Shown: piece after piece, positions 35,869 through 45,130 of the stretch
Numbering within the stretch: position 1 is the stretch's first letter
How the letters are laid out: each line of letters starts with the position of its first letter
NCBI GenBank assembly: GCA_015231755.1
Contig: JADGAZ010000003.1
Coordinates: forward strand, 1-64,000
Direction: 5' to 3'
Length of the DNA stretch: 64,000 bases
Source: Magnetococcales bacterium
Lineage (GTDB): Bacteria; Pseudomonadota; Magnetococcia; Magnetococcales; Magnetaquicoccaceae
Notes under the pieces: generated by a model
What the model was told of the DNA's origin: nothing
The model's input: only the letters and a program-made list of their open reading frames with translations
The model's database searches: none
Position numbers and translations under genes: made by a program

Positions 35869-36923
35869 CCCCCCGTCCCCCTGCCGGTTGGCGGATCTGG
35901 TGGCTGCTGCTGATCTGGCTGATACCGGGCATGGTCCGGGGGGAGACGGGAGCGCGGGTCACCGTCGGGGCGCAAGAGGCGGAAGACGCGGTGCAGCGCA
36001 TCCTTGGACAGGCATTCTGCGCGCCTACCGAGACCTTTGCCCAACCCCCGTCCTGGGTCGTCCAGCCGATCCGGCATGACCGCTGGGGCCAGGGGGGCAC
36101 CATGGCCATCACCCTGGATCAACAAATCCATCAACTCCTGCTACCCCTGATCACCCAATACGCCCAAGAAAAACAACTGGACATCCGGGTACGGGAAGGC
36201 ACCTGCGGCACCTCGGCGGGTCTGATGAGCCGCAAGGCGGTGGACATCGCCGGATTCTGCTGTCCTCCCGGAAAAAGCGACCGTCTGCCCGGACTCACCT
36301 TTCACACCCTGGGCATCGCCAGCATCGCCATGCTGGTCCATCCAGAAAACGGACTGACCAATCTGAGCTTGGAGCAGATACGCGGCCTCTTTCGGGGACA
36401 GCCCCGGCAGTGGTCGGAGGTGACCGATCTGACGGGTCGCCGGGGTCCATCCTGGCCCGTCCAACCCATCGGACGGCTGCACTGCAAGCTGCGCCCCGGA
36501 CACTGGCGCACACTGCTGGGCAATCCGGACGACTTCAGCCCCCACATGGAAGAGGTCGGCGCCATTCCCGACATGATCCAAAGAATTCTGGCCCAGCGGG
36601 GCAGCATCGGTTACGAGACCCTCTGGCATGTGAAACGCCTGACCGACACAATCCGCCCCAATCCCCTCTCCATCGACGGCAACGCACCGGACGATGTGCA
36701 GGCGGTGTTGAGCGGTCGTTATCCCCTCTATCACGTCTTCAATCTGACCTTGTGGCAAGGGGAAGGAGTGGCCAACCCCCACGCCCAGGAACTGGTCGCC
36801 CATCTCAAACGCGCGGTGGAATCCATGGATCCCCGGGTCACCATGATTCCGGCGGCCATGCTGCGTCAGGCGGGCTGGCCGTTTCAAGACGAAGAGTTGA
36901 TCGGCGGCCCCCCCAAACCCTGA
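35865..36923 (+). CDS. PstS-like phosphate-binding periplasmic protein
   Basis: A 352-residue exported protein with an N-terminal signal anchor (WWLLLIWLIPGMVRGE). The fold is that of PstS/SphX-type solute-binding proteins: GTCGTSAGLMSRKAVDIAGF resembles the phosphate-binding loop, and SLEQIRGLFRGQPRQWSEV is the typical LS.x.x.IF.G....W segment. Two unusual CC and C residues occur. It overlaps the GGDEF gene by ATGA, so they are made together; no transporter permease is nearby, which suggests a sensing rather than a transport role. Confidence 0.75.
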   Translation: MTPRPPAGWRIWWLLLIWLIPGMVRGETGARVTVGAQEAEDAVQRILGQAFCAPTETFAQPPSWVVQPIRHDRWGQGGTMAITLDQQIHQLLLPLITQYAQEKQLDIRVREGTCGTSAGLMSRKAVDIAGFCCPPGKSDRLPGLTFHTLGIASIAMLVHPENGLTNLSLEQIRGLFRGQPRQWSEVTDLTGRRGPSWPVQPIGRLHCKLRPGHWRTLLGNPDDFSPHMEEVGAIPDMIQRILAQRGSIGYETLWHVKRLTDTIRPNPLSIDGNAPDDVQAVLSGRYPLYHVFNLTLWQGEGVANPHAQELVAHLKRAVESMDPRVTMIPAAMLRQAGWPFQDEELIGGPPKP

Positions 36924-37126
36924 ACCCTGGCCTCTTGTTGCGGCTGGCCGTCGGATGGCGCTTCCACCGCGAAGGGATCGGCGTGTTCGACAGTTTTCCG
37001 GCCCCGTGTTTTCCCCGCTCCCGGACCCGTCCCCCCCTCCCCACTCCCCTGCTCCACCCCCGCGCCACGCAAATTGACCTGTTTGAACAATTGATCGATC
37101 AGCCGCTCGTGTTGCTCGGATATCAT
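36884..37126 (-). CDS. Small hypothetical protein
   Basis: An 80-residue protein supported mainly by an excellent ribosome site: AAGGAGTCACGT immediately before ATG 37126. The first 20 residues (MISEQHERLIDQLFKQVNL) are helical; the rest is Gly/Pro/charged and probably disordered. Its 3' end overlaps the end of the phosphate-binding-like gene by 40 bases on the opposite strand. No homologue is recognised. Confidence 0.45.
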   Translation of the reverse strand: MISEQHERLIDQLFKQVNLRGAGVEQGSGEGGTGPGAGKTRGRKTVEHADPFAVEAPSDGQPQQEARVQGLGGPPINSSS

Positions 37127-37384
37127 ACGTGACTCCTTTTTTTTTACCATCTCCAGATGGCAACTCTACCCGGAAAATGATGGTTCATCAATATGGAAAA
37201 TCCGGCAACGCCATAGCAATCCCGCACTTGAATCGTGAAAGCAAACATGATAACCTGTCAAAATGATCATTAGAAGATTCAATAACAAAGACAACCACAC
37301 CCCCATGCAACCCGTACAAATCGCATATCCATACGAAAACATGATCGATGGATCGTGTATTTCTCAACTCAAGACAAATACACC

Positions 37385-38350
37385 ATGACCCCATTCAAAC
37401 AGTGCCAAAAATGTGTGGTGCAGGCCGGATGGACAGACTTGGCCGCCGCGATTGCCCAGGCAATCTTCCGCAGCCTGCTTGGATGGTTGTCCGGCAGTCT
37501 GGGATTGGTGGTTCAGGGACTGTATTCCATTGGCGACGCGGTGACCAAAAGCGTCACGCTGTTCAGCATCCATGTGGCCAAACGCCCCCCCAGCAAAACA
37601 TTCCCCTTTGGCTTTGGAAAAGTCTTGTTCATTTCGTCCTTCGCCATTGGAGTCGTCTTGATCGTGGGGGGCATCTTCCTGGGTTTGACCAGTTTCACCG
37701 ATATTGTCGGCATCCAATCGGTTCCTTCGTTGATGACGGCGGTGGGTATTCTGTTGTCGGCTGCCGCCAGTGAATGCATGTACCGTTTTCTGGGCTGCGT
37801 CGCCAAGGAAAACAACAACTCCGCCATCGAATCCGCCTCGATGGACAATCGCCTGGATGCCGCCTCATCCATCATTGTGTTGATTGGCATTTTTCTATCC
37901 AATATCGGCATTCCTTCCGCCGATCATATGGCGGCCTTCGTGATTTCACTGCTGGTCATCCGCATCGGCGGCCTCATTGCCTGGGATGCCATCAAAGGTT
38001 TGCTGGATGTCACCGTTTCCCAGGACGCCTTATCGGAAATGGCCCGCACCGCCCGCATGATCCAGGGGGTGCAGGAAGTCAAACTCATCCGGGGTCGCAG
38101 TCTTGGCGAATACTGGGAGATCTATCTGCACATCGCCATCGATGAAAAACTCACCATCCGCGCAGGGCACGACCTCTCCACTCTTCTGAAAGAACGACTG
38201 CTGACGGACTTTCCCAAGGTTCAACACATCTGGGTTGTCACCATCCCCAGCGAAACGGAAGAGGAAGACGGCGGCAACTACTGGAAAGAACACCTTTTTT
38301 CCCTGCCTCCTGGCGGCGGCGCCCCGAAAACACCGGCAGACAATCCATAA
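37385..38350 (+). CDS. MamB/MamM-like cation diffusion facilitator
   Basis: A 321-residue CDF transporter with about six membrane segments, exporting divalent metal (Fe, Zn or Mn) with proton exchange. Features resembling magnetosome CDFs: an N-terminal C7-x2-C10 pair (as in MamB CRDC), ECMYRFLGCVAKENNNSAI near 130-148, and a cytoplasmic domain with LIRGRSLGEYWEI. By eye, helix-2 site is Y47/D51 (MamM-like) while helix-5 site is D154/D158 (MamB-like). ATG 37385 is chosen; GTG 37355 is possible. The upstream 250 bases are AT-rich. No other magnetosome genes are in the window, so it may be a housekeeping relative. Confidence 0.8.
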   Translation: MTPFKQCQKCVVQAGWTDLAAAIAQAIFRSLLGWLSGSLGLVVQGLYSIGDAVTKSVTLFSIHVAKRPPSKTFPFGFGKVLFISSFAIGVVLIVGGIFLGLTSFTDIVGIQSVPSLMTAVGILLSAAASECMYRFLGCVAKENNNSAIESASMDNRLDAASSIIVLIGIFLSNIGIPSADHMAAFVISLLVIRIGGLIAWDAIKGLLDVTVSQDALSEMARTARMIQGVQEVKLIRGRSLGEYWEIYLHIAIDEKLTIRAGHDLSTLLKERLLTDFPKVQHIWVVTIPSETEEEDGGNYWKEHLFSLPPGGGAPKTPADNP

Positions 38351-38426
38351 ACATAAAACCAGGATTGACCCTGACGCTCCCCATAAGCCTGTCCGCATGG
38401 ACGATAAACACCCACGAGAATGACAC

Positions 38427-38768
38427 ATGATCGACCTATCACGAGCCAGACTGGTCCATTTGAAATGGTTGTTCCAGCTTGAAATGTTGTTGCGGCAGGA
38501 GTCCATCCCGCAACTGCAGACCTACATGACCTGTGAACTGGGAATCTGGCTTTATCAGGAGGGAATCAAAAAATACAGCAAATATCCAGAAATATCCTTC
38601 CTGGAGAAGCGTCACAAGCGGTTTCACGAGACGGCGGATCTGCTGGTCAGTTACTACAAGAACCGCAACTTCGTGGAAGCGGAAGTGGCCCTGGATGAAT
38701 TGAAACGGGACAGTCAGGATTTGATCTTCATGTTGACGATGATCGAATACCGCATCCTTGAAAACTGA
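38427..38768 (+). CDS. Stand-alone CZB (chemoreceptor zinc-binding) domain protein
   Basis: A 113-residue soluble protein consisting of one CZB-like four-helix domain. The zinc ligands H11, C36, H63 and H67 are all present in the family arrangement (VHLKW, CELGIWLY, LEKRHKRFH). CZB domains usually sit at the end of chemoreceptors or diguanylate cyclases and sense zinc or hypochlorous acid. Here the domain is alone, 76 bases after the CDF transporter gene on the same strand, which suggests a metal-related pairing. Confidence 0.75.
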   Translation: MIDLSRARLVHLKWLFQLEMLLRQESIPQLQTYMTCELGIWLYQEGIKKYSKYPEISFLEKRHKRFHETADLLVSYYKNRNFVEAEVALDELKRDSQDLIFMLTMIEYRILEN

Positions 38769-38855
38769 AAACACACCTGAAACCCGATACGGCCCAAACC
38801 GGCCCGGACCGTCCGGGATACCCCCGCGACGATCCGGCTCCTCGTTTCACGCCGG

Positions 38856-39431
38856 TCACTTGCCTTTGGCCGCAGCACCCCACACGTCCGGGGCAATGCC
38901 ATCCAACAGGCTGTGACAACTGGTGCATTTGCCCTGCAACTCGTCCAAAGCCTTCAAAACCGGTTCCGGACTGCCTCCGGCTTCCAGTTGTTTGATGGAG
39001 GCCTGATAGAGTCCCTTCATGGATTTCTGGCACTGCTCGGCGATTTTGTCAAAATCCGCCTCGGTGAGGACGCTTCCCCCCTGTCCATTCTTTTTTTGCA
39101 GGGTGATGGAGGTGCTGACATGCCACTCCATGGGGCCCAACAGACCGAAGGTGTGTTGCAATCCCGAAACGTGACGGGCCAGATTGCGACTGTAACGGAA
39201 ATCATGGGTCGCCAGTTGACGAATGGCCTCCGCATGCAAACGCAGCATGGTGATGACCGATTCCACATATCGATCCTTCTCGGAAGACTCCACCAGACCC
39301 GGCGCCAGGGAGAAAAACAAGGCTCCCCCGACCGCGGCCAGCCAAAAGCGCCTGCGTCCCGGAGGATTCCGGAAAACGGGTCGAAGATTCCGATCCCAAT
39401 CCAACATGGGCCTTTCTGCCTGATTGTTCAT
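38856..39431 (-). CDS. Membrane-anchored monoheme cytochrome c
   Basis: A 191-residue protein with an N-terminal membrane anchor (RRFWLAAVGGALFFSLAPG) and a helical domain ending with a single CTSCH heme site near the C-terminus. The layout, a helical bundle with a C-terminal heme motif, resembles cytochrome c' and c-556. GTGAGG precedes ATG 39431; the frame continues upstream into the NapC gene's end but is not used. It lies 70 bases downstream of the tetraheme gene and is probably cotranscribed with it, acting as its electron acceptor. Confidence 0.75.
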   Translation of the reverse strand: MNNQAERPMLDWDRNLRPVFRNPPGRRRFWLAAVGGALFFSLAPGLVESSEKDRYVESVITMLRLHAEAIRQLATHDFRYSRNLARHVSGLQHTFGLLGPMEWHVSTSITLQKKNGQGGSVLTEADFDKIAEQCQKSMKGLYQASIKQLEAGGSPEPVLKALDELQGKCTSCHSLLDGIAPDVWGAAAKGK

Positions 39432-39501
39432 GACCACCTCACCACGCACATGCGACATGTTCCAAAACCATCCCCGGTATTCTTGGGCATTCCCTTGCGA
39501 C

Positions 39502-40101
39502 TCACGGGGCCGGTTCTTCAGGCACCTCGTGGGCAATACCGCTGTGACAATCGATACAGGTTTTGGTTCCTTCCTGCATCATCCGTTCGTGTTTGTTGGC
39601 CGCCGTGCGTTGTTGATCCGCCAGTTGCATCGCCTCGTAGGTGTGACACTGGCGACACTCCTTGGAATCCCGTTTCCGCATGTTCTCCGTGACCAACTGC
39701 GCCAACCGGTAGCGGGATTTCTCGAAGGAGGCAGCATCCGGATAGGTGCCGACCAGATGGTGGTACAGATGCCGTCCCCCCACGATCACCTTGTCCAACA
39801 TCTTATCCTTGTAGTCCACCAGTCCCTTGCCGTGGGGAATGTGACAACCGGCGCAGGTCACCCGAACCCCGGAGGGATTCTTGTAGTGGATGCTTTTCTG
39901 GTATTCCTTGTAGACCCCTTCCATTTCATGGCAGGAGATGCACATTTCCAGACTGTTGGTATAACCATCCATCAACAGGAAGTGCCCACCCAGAAAACCG
40001 ATCCCCCCCACCAGCAAACCACCCATGAAAATCCACCAGAATCCGGACTTGCACTTGCCACCACGACCACGTTTATCCATCCCGCCCAGGCCCGATTCCA
40101 T
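39502..40101 (-). CDS. NapC/NirT-type tetraheme cytochrome c
   Basis: A 199-residue quinol dehydrogenase that passes electrons from menaquinol or ubiquinol to periplasmic reductases. One N-terminal membrane helix (about 20-42) is followed by four CxxCH sites: CISCH, CAGCH, CRQCH and CIDCH. The order and spacing match NapC/NirT/NrfH. AAGGAG sits eight bases before ATG 40101. The only neighbour is the monoheme cytochrome downstream; no reductase lies next to it, though the octaheme enzyme at 61.5 kb is a candidate partner elsewhere in the window. Confidence 0.9.
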   Translation of the reverse strand: MESGLGGMDKRGRGGKCKSGFWWIFMGGLLVGGIGFLGGHFLLMDGYTNSLEMCISCHEMEGVYKEYQKSIHYKNPSGVRVTCAGCHIPHGKGLVDYKDKMLDKVIVGGRHLYHHLVGTYPDAASFEKSRYRLAQLVTENMRKRDSKECRQCHTYEAMQLADQQRTAANKHERMMQEGTKTCIDCHSGIAHEVPEEPAP

Positions 40102-40244
40102 GGCCGATCTCCTTATCAATCAAAACGAAAACATGACAGTGGTCAATACGCCCGTCACGGGGTCCAGCCCCCCGCAATCCGAGTCGTCCGGACGGTCTGA
40201 TTGACCTTATATGGCGGCATGTTCGACGGGAGCGGCTGCACTTG

Positions 40245-41009
40245 TCAAGTGAATTTTCCAGAAATGCGAGCTTTTCCCTGTATCCACACCTCCGTCTCCC
40301 GCAGCACTTTCCAGGCCAATCCGATCTCGTCGGGATGATGGGCGTTGGAGCCGGGAGCGAGCAGCACCCCATGACGACGACAGATTTCCAGAAATGGCCC
40401 CATGGGATAATGATAGGCGGGATTCAACTCCAGGCCCTTGCCTTGGGCCTTGGCCCGGATCACCACCTCTTCAAACAAGGCCATGGGAAACGGGGTCACA
40501 TATTTGCTGCACACTCCCCCCGGGTGGGCGATGGCGTGTACCCGGGGATGATCGATCAGGGCCAACAGACTGCGAAACTCCAGATCGATGGCGCGGGCCG
40601 GATCGATGCCGGAAAGATCCCAGCCATATCCGGGATAGGCATGCACCGCCCCCAAAATGAACTCGCTTTCGGTCAGCATCTCTTCCGTGGCCAACAGATT
40701 GCCCTCCAGATCGAGAATCGGCACTTCCAGTCCCAGCACCACCTCCATCCCGCCGGCTTCCGACCGGCGCAAATCCCGCACGGTGCGGGCATAACGCTCG
40801 AACCACCCCGGACCGGCCACCAGTTCGGGTTCGGTATGTTCGGTGAAAATCAACCGTTCGATCCCTTTGGCCCGGGCCACGGCCATGGTCTTCGACACCG
40901 ACGACGCACCGTCGGAAAAATCCGAATGCACGTGATATTCCCAACGGGGCAACTGCGCCAGGGGACGATCCGCAGGATAAAACCACTCTTGAGTCACCAG
41001 ATTCACCAT
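40245..41009 (-). CDS. PHP-domain phosphoesterase
   Basis: A 254-residue metal-dependent hydrolase of the polymerase and histidinol phosphatase (PHP) family. Metal-binding motifs are in order: YHVHSDFSDGA (H-x-H), FTEHTE, GLEVPI, GAVHAYPG, AHPGG and a final GSNAHHPDE. The family includes histidinol-phosphatase and nucleotide phosphoesterases; the substrate is not determinable. The gene reads ahead of the cytochrome pair on the same strand with a 143-base gap and no clear terminator. Confidence 0.85.
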   Translation of the reverse strand: MVNLVTQEWFYPADRPLAQLPRWEYHVHSDFSDGASSVSKTMAVARAKGIERLIFTEHTEPELVAGPGWFERYARTVRDLRRSEAGGMEVVLGLEVPILDLEGNLLATEEMLTESEFILGAVHAYPGYGWDLSGIDPARAIDLEFRSLLALIDHPRVHAIAHPGGVCSKYVTPFPMALFEEVVIRAKAQGKGLELNPAYHYPMGPFLEICRRHGVLLAPGSNAHHPDEIGLAWKVLRETEVWIQGKARISGKFT

Positions 41010-41268
41010 GTCATACCTTTTCCTTGTGCCATGCCACCGCCATTGATACCAACCCGCCTGTCATCGGATTGAAATTCCGACCCCATCCGCCACGCATCTC
41101 CCTGTCTGACGCGCCCGGCACGGGTTGACCGTCGGGCAGGAGTTAGTTATTCTCACTTAGATATAAAAATCAATATTCCTGCTGAACCAGCGTTCACGAA
41201 AATGATATTGACCAATATCACGCTTATGCGGGGATCACCCGTCCATCTCACAGGGGGAGAGGATCACC

Positions 41269-43140
41269 ATGTCGTTACTCAATCGAATCACATTGCGCAC
41301 CAAAATTGCAATCATGCTTTTGTTGCCCATGGTCGGCATGATCGGGTTCGGGGTGACAGGGGTTGTGGACAAACATCGGTTGACGCAGCAAATGGACGCC
41401 ATGACCGCCCTTTCCGGCCTGGGGGTACGCATCAGCGAACTGGTCCACGAAGCCCAGAAAGAACGCGGCATGAGCGCCGGATTCATCGGCAGTCAGGGCA
41501 AAAAATTCTCCGACCAACTGCCCAAACAGCAGCAGGAGAGCGATGTCATGCTCAAGCGCATGCGGGATTATCTGCAAGGATTCAATGTCCAGCTATACGG
41601 CAATGAACTCAACACATCCCTCAACGGCGCGCTGGGTCGGCTGGAAAAACTGCCGGAAACCCGACGTCAGATTCTGGCCCTTGCGCTGCCGGCACCGGAA
41701 GCCATCGGTTTTTACACCCAGACCATCACCGATCTGCTCAACGTGGTGGGCGCCCTGCCCAAGCTTTCCGCCAACGCGGAACTGGCAGCCATCACCGGCG
41801 GTTATGTCCATTTTCTGCTGGCCAAGGAGCGCAGCGGTCAGGAACGGGCTGTCCTGACCAACACCTTTGCCAAAAACGCCTTCGCCGAAGGAATGTTTCC
41901 CAAATTCATCGCGCTGGTGACCGAACAAAACGCCTATCTGGGGGTGTTCCACTCCCTGGCTCCGGCCTCCCAGCGCGACTTCTTCAAAGAGAAGATGTCC
42001 ACTCCGGCGGTGGCCGAAGTGGAAAAAATGCGCGCCATCGCCATGAGCAAAGCCATCACCGGCGAATTCGGAGTCGATCCCAACGTCTGGTTCTCCACCA
42101 TCACCGACAAGATCAACCTCCTCAAGGAGGTGGAAAACCGCCTCTCCCAGGATCTGGACAGCCGGACCACCACCCTGGCCACCGAGGCCAGAACCCTGTT
42201 TTGGGGCGGAATGATCCTCACCTCCCTGGCGGTGCTGGTCAGCGTGATCCTGGGAACCCTGATCGCCCGTGAAATCATGCTGCAACTGGGCGGAGAACCC
42301 TCCGAGGTGGCGGCCATGGTCCAGACCATCGCCACCGGTCAGCTCAACGTCACCTTCGACAACCGCGCCAAGAGTGGCATCTACGCCGCCATGGAGACCA
42401 TGGTGCAGAATCTGCAAAAAACCATCGGTGTCTTGATGGATGTAGGGGTCAATCTGGTCAATCAAAGCAACTCCGCCAGCGCGGCGGCCCAGACCCTCTC
42501 CCAGGGGGCCACGGAACAGGCAGCGGCCATCGAGGAGACATCCGCCTCCATGGAACAGATGGCCGCCAATATCCAGCAAAACACCGAAAACGCCCAATTG
42601 ACCGAAACCATGGCCGGCAAAGCCTCGGTGGATGCCCGGGAGAGCGGTGTGGCCGTGGAGCAGGCCGTGGGGGCGATGCGTCAGATTGCCAGCAAGATCA
42701 ACATCATCGAAGAGATTGCCCGTCAGACCAACCTGCTGGCCTTGAACGCCGCCATCGAGGCGGCCCGGGCCGGCGAGCATGGCAAGGGATTCGCGGTGGT
42801 GGCCGCCGAGGTGCGCAAACTGGCGGAACGCAGTCAAACCGCCGCCGGAGAGATTACCCAACTGTCCACCACCAGCGTGCAGGTGTCGGAACAGGCGGGA
42901 CAACTGCTCTCGACCCTGGTGCCGGACATCCAGAAAACCGCCCAACTGGTCCAGGGCATCACCACCGGTTCCGAAGAGCAGGCCCAAGGCGCCGCCCAGG
43001 TGAACGAGGCGATCCAGCAACTCGACCAGGTGCTGCAACAAAACGCCGCCTCCGCCGAAGAGATGTCCGCCACCGCCGACGATCTCGCCTCCCAGGCTGC
43101 GACCTTGCAAGAAGCGCTTTCTTTCTTCAAACTCTCCTGA
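41269..43140 (+). CDS. Methyl-accepting chemotaxis protein with NIT sensor
   Basis: A 623-residue chemoreceptor. After the first membrane helix (12-31) the periplasmic domain (about 32-305) starts with [20 protein letters not shown], the signature of the nitrate/nitrite-sensing NIT domain. The second membrane helix is near 309-332 and a HAMP-like linker follows. The signalling tip ([25 protein letters not shown], near 482) is intact. It should steer cells in response to nitrate or nitrite, consistent with the N-oxide-type cytochromes here. GGGAGAGGATCACC precedes ATG 41269. Confidence 0.9.
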   Translation: MSLLNRITLRTKIAIMLLLPMVGMIGFGVTGVVDKHRLTQQMDAMTALSGLGVRISELVHEAQKERGMSAGFIGSQGKKFSDQLPKQQQESDVMLKRMRDYLQGFNVQLYGNELNTSLNGALGRLEKLPETRRQILALALPAPEAIGFYTQTITDLLNVVGALPKLSANAELAAITGGYVHFLLAKERSGQERAVLTNTFAKNAFAEGMFPKFIALVTEQNAYLGVFHSLAPASQRDFFKEKMSTPAVAEVEKMRAIAMSKAITGEFGVDPNVWFSTITDKINLLKEVENRLSQDLDSRTTTLATEARTLFWGGMILTSLAVLVSVILGTLIAREIMLQLGGEPSEVAAMVQTIATGQLNVTFDNRAKSGIYAAMETMVQNLQKTIGVLMDVGVNLVNQSNSASAAAQTLSQGATEQAAAIEETSASMEQMAANIQQNTENAQLTETMAGKASVDARESGVAVEQAVGAMRQIASKINIIEEIARQTNLLALNAAIEAARAGEHGKGFAVVAAEVRKLAERSQTAAGEITQLSTTSVQVSEQAGQLLSTLVPDIQKTAQLVQGITTGSEEQAQGAAQVNEAIQQLDQVLQQNAASAEEMSATADDLASQAATLQEALSFFKLS

Positions 43141-43209
43141 GCGGAAAAGCCACTCATATCCTTGTATCAGCATTGATCGTTACCAAACCGACAACGGAGC
43201 CACCATCCC

Positions 43210-43833
43210 ATGGAAATCCACGAAACACACGAAATGGTCCATCACGCTGCCCACGGGGGCGGCCATGGCGACGGTCATGACGATCCGGGCCTCAACAGCC
43301 GCAACAAACGGATCGCCATTTTGATCAGCGCCATCGCCTGTCTGCTGGCCATCGTGGAAATCGGCGGCAAAAGTTCCCAGAACACCGCATTGACCTCCTA
43401 CATCGAGTCCTCCAATCTGTGGGCCTTCTACCAGGCCAAAACCATCCGCATGACCATGACCAAAACCTCTGCGGAGATGATGGAGACCATCAAACCTCTG
43501 GAACTCCCCCCGGAACAGGCGGGTCTGTGGAACAAACAGATCGATACCCTGCGCGCCACCGCGAAACGCTACGACAGCGAACCGGAAACCAACGAAGGCC
43601 GCAAAGAATTGATGGCCCGGGCCAAACAGGCCGAAGACAAACACGCCCACGCCCTCCACGCCTATCACCTCTACGAATACGCCGCGGCGGCCATGCAGAT
43701 CGGCATCGTGCTGGCATCGGCCTCGGCGGCCACCAGCGTGCTGGTGCTGGCCTATCTGGCCGGCGGGCTGGCGGCTTTGGGATCGGCCATCGCCTGCGTA
43801 GCGTGGCTGGCTCCGACGGCCTTGCATTTTTAA
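43210..43833 (+). CDS. DUF4337 membrane protein
   Basis: A 207-residue protein of the DUF4337 family. A His/Gly-rich N-terminus (HHAAHGGGHGDGHDD) may bind metal. One membrane span is near 36-53 and two more lie at 160-205; between them is a charged helical segment. The family has no known function. It is 70 bases after the chemoreceptor and 11 bases before the secreted phosphatase gene. Confidence 0.75.
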   Translation: MEIHETHEMVHHAAHGGGHGDGHDDPGLNSRNKRIAILISAIACLLAIVEIGGKSSQNTALTSYIESSNLWAFYQAKTIRMTMTKTSAEMMETIKPLELPPEQAGLWNKQIDTLRATAKRYDSEPETNEGRKELMARAKQAEDKHAHALHAYHLYEYAAAAMQIGIVLASASAATSVLVLAYLAGGLAALGSAIACVAWLAPTALHF

Positions 43834-43844
43834 AGAGGGCTCCC

Positions 43845-45020
43845 ATGACCCGACTCTCCGGCGCCGGCAGGATCGGTTGGCTGTGCGGACTGGCGCTGCT
43901 GTGCTGGCAGACGCCGGGCGCAGCCGAATCCTGCCGCATCGCCTTTGATGTCGGTTCTTCCGGCATCCGGGTCGGCCCCACGCCCCAGGCCGAACCGGCC
44001 AAGGTGGCCATCGATTATCTGGGGGACGTGTGGCCCGATCACGAAATCGACCGCACCGTGGACGCCACCATCCAGGCTCTGCTCTCCCTGCCCCGGGCCG
44101 CCGGAATCCCTCCCGGTTGCCGCGGGGTGGCGGGAGGGTATTCCGCCTGGCGACTGGCCTTGCAACAAGGGGATCCCACCCGGCTGATCGCCACCTTGCG
44201 CACCATCCACGCCCAAACCCAGGTGCCATTGTTTGTCATTCCCCAAGCGGTGGAGGGGACCCACGGCCATCTGGCCGCGGAAAAAAGTCTGGGAGATCGT
44301 CTGAAAACCCCCTGGATCCTGGATCTGGGAGGCGGCAGCGTCCAGATTGCCGGCAAAAGCTCGGGATGGGGCACCGACCTGGGACAAAAGGCGTGGCGCA
44401 AGCTGTATTGCGAACAAGTCAAAAAAAATCCCGACCCCACCTGCTCCCCCAATCCCGTGGGTCCGACCGCCCTGGATGAAACCGCCCGCATCCTGGCGCC
44501 CCGCTTCGCCGAAGCCACAAAACAGCTGGGCACCGGCGTGAAAATCACCGCAGTCAGCGCCCCTGTGGTCAAGGCGATCCATCCGGTATTGCGATTCCTG
44601 GCGGAAGAACGCCACGCCATTCCCACCGGAGGGGTGGATGCCGACGGCTTCAACCGCGCCACTCTGGACGCCGCCATTGCCCTGCTCTCCCCCCTGGACA
44701 ACGCCGCCATCGCCCATCTGCTGGAACTGGAAGATCCGGCGGGCCTGTCCGCCACCAAACCGGTGTGCGATGCCCGCTTCCTGCCCACCCTGGTGACCGA
44801 CATGCTGTTGGTCCACAGCCTGATGAGCGAACTCAAGGTGGAGCGCCTGGAAGTGGCCTTCGCCTCCATCACCAACGTGCCGGGCCTGCTGGCCGACCCC
44901 AACGCCGCCGCCTGGGCCGACCACTATCCGTGTTATCTGCAAAAACTGGAAACCATGGGCATCGACGCCTTTCTGGCCGATCCGTCCTCCTGCGCGCCTG
45001 AGCCACCCAGACGGGATTAA
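43845..45020 (+). CDS. Secreted Ppx/GppA-like (ASKHA) phosphatase
   Basis: A 391-residue protein with an N-terminal signal sequence (IGWLCGLALLCWQTPGAA-ES) followed by an acetate/sugar kinase-Hsc70-actin fold as in exopolyphosphatase. Phosphate motif 1 is FDVGSSGIRVG; motif 2 is LDLGGGSVQIAG. Ordinary Ppx/GppA proteins are cytoplasmic and degrade polyphosphate or pppGpp; this one should be periplasmic, and eight or more Cys fit disulfides. Family members with these features include apyrase-like exported enzymes. The start is ATG 43845; the upstream frame overlaps DUF4337. Confidence 0.75.
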   Translation: MTRLSGAGRIGWLCGLALLCWQTPGAAESCRIAFDVGSSGIRVGPTPQAEPAKVAIDYLGDVWPDHEIDRTVDATIQALLSLPRAAGIPPGCRGVAGGYSAWRLALQQGDPTRLIATLRTIHAQTQVPLFVIPQAVEGTHGHLAAEKSLGDRLKTPWILDLGGGSVQIAGKSSGWGTDLGQKAWRKLYCEQVKKNPDPTCSPNPVGPTALDETARILAPRFAEATKQLGTGVKITAVSAPVVKAIHPVLRFLAEERHAIPTGGVDADGFNRATLDAAIALLSPLDNAAIAHLLELEDPAGLSATKPVCDARFLPTLVTDMLLVHSLMSELKVERLEVAFASITNVPGLLADPNAAAWADHYPCYLQKLETMGIDAFLADPSSCAPEPPRRD

Positions 45021-45130
45021 AGCAGCTCGAAACCCTTGCCAAGCGCCCTCCTTTGGGGCAATCTTGCGCTCCTTCGCCAGTCTAAGGAACACCAGCGGAC
45101 GCCACGCCCATTCCAAAGGAACCATAAAAA

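Noticed and set aside
37385..38768. Magnetosome gene cluster
   Set aside because: Only one MamB/MamM-like gene is present; no mamA, mamE, mamK, mamQ or other magnetosome genes were recognised.
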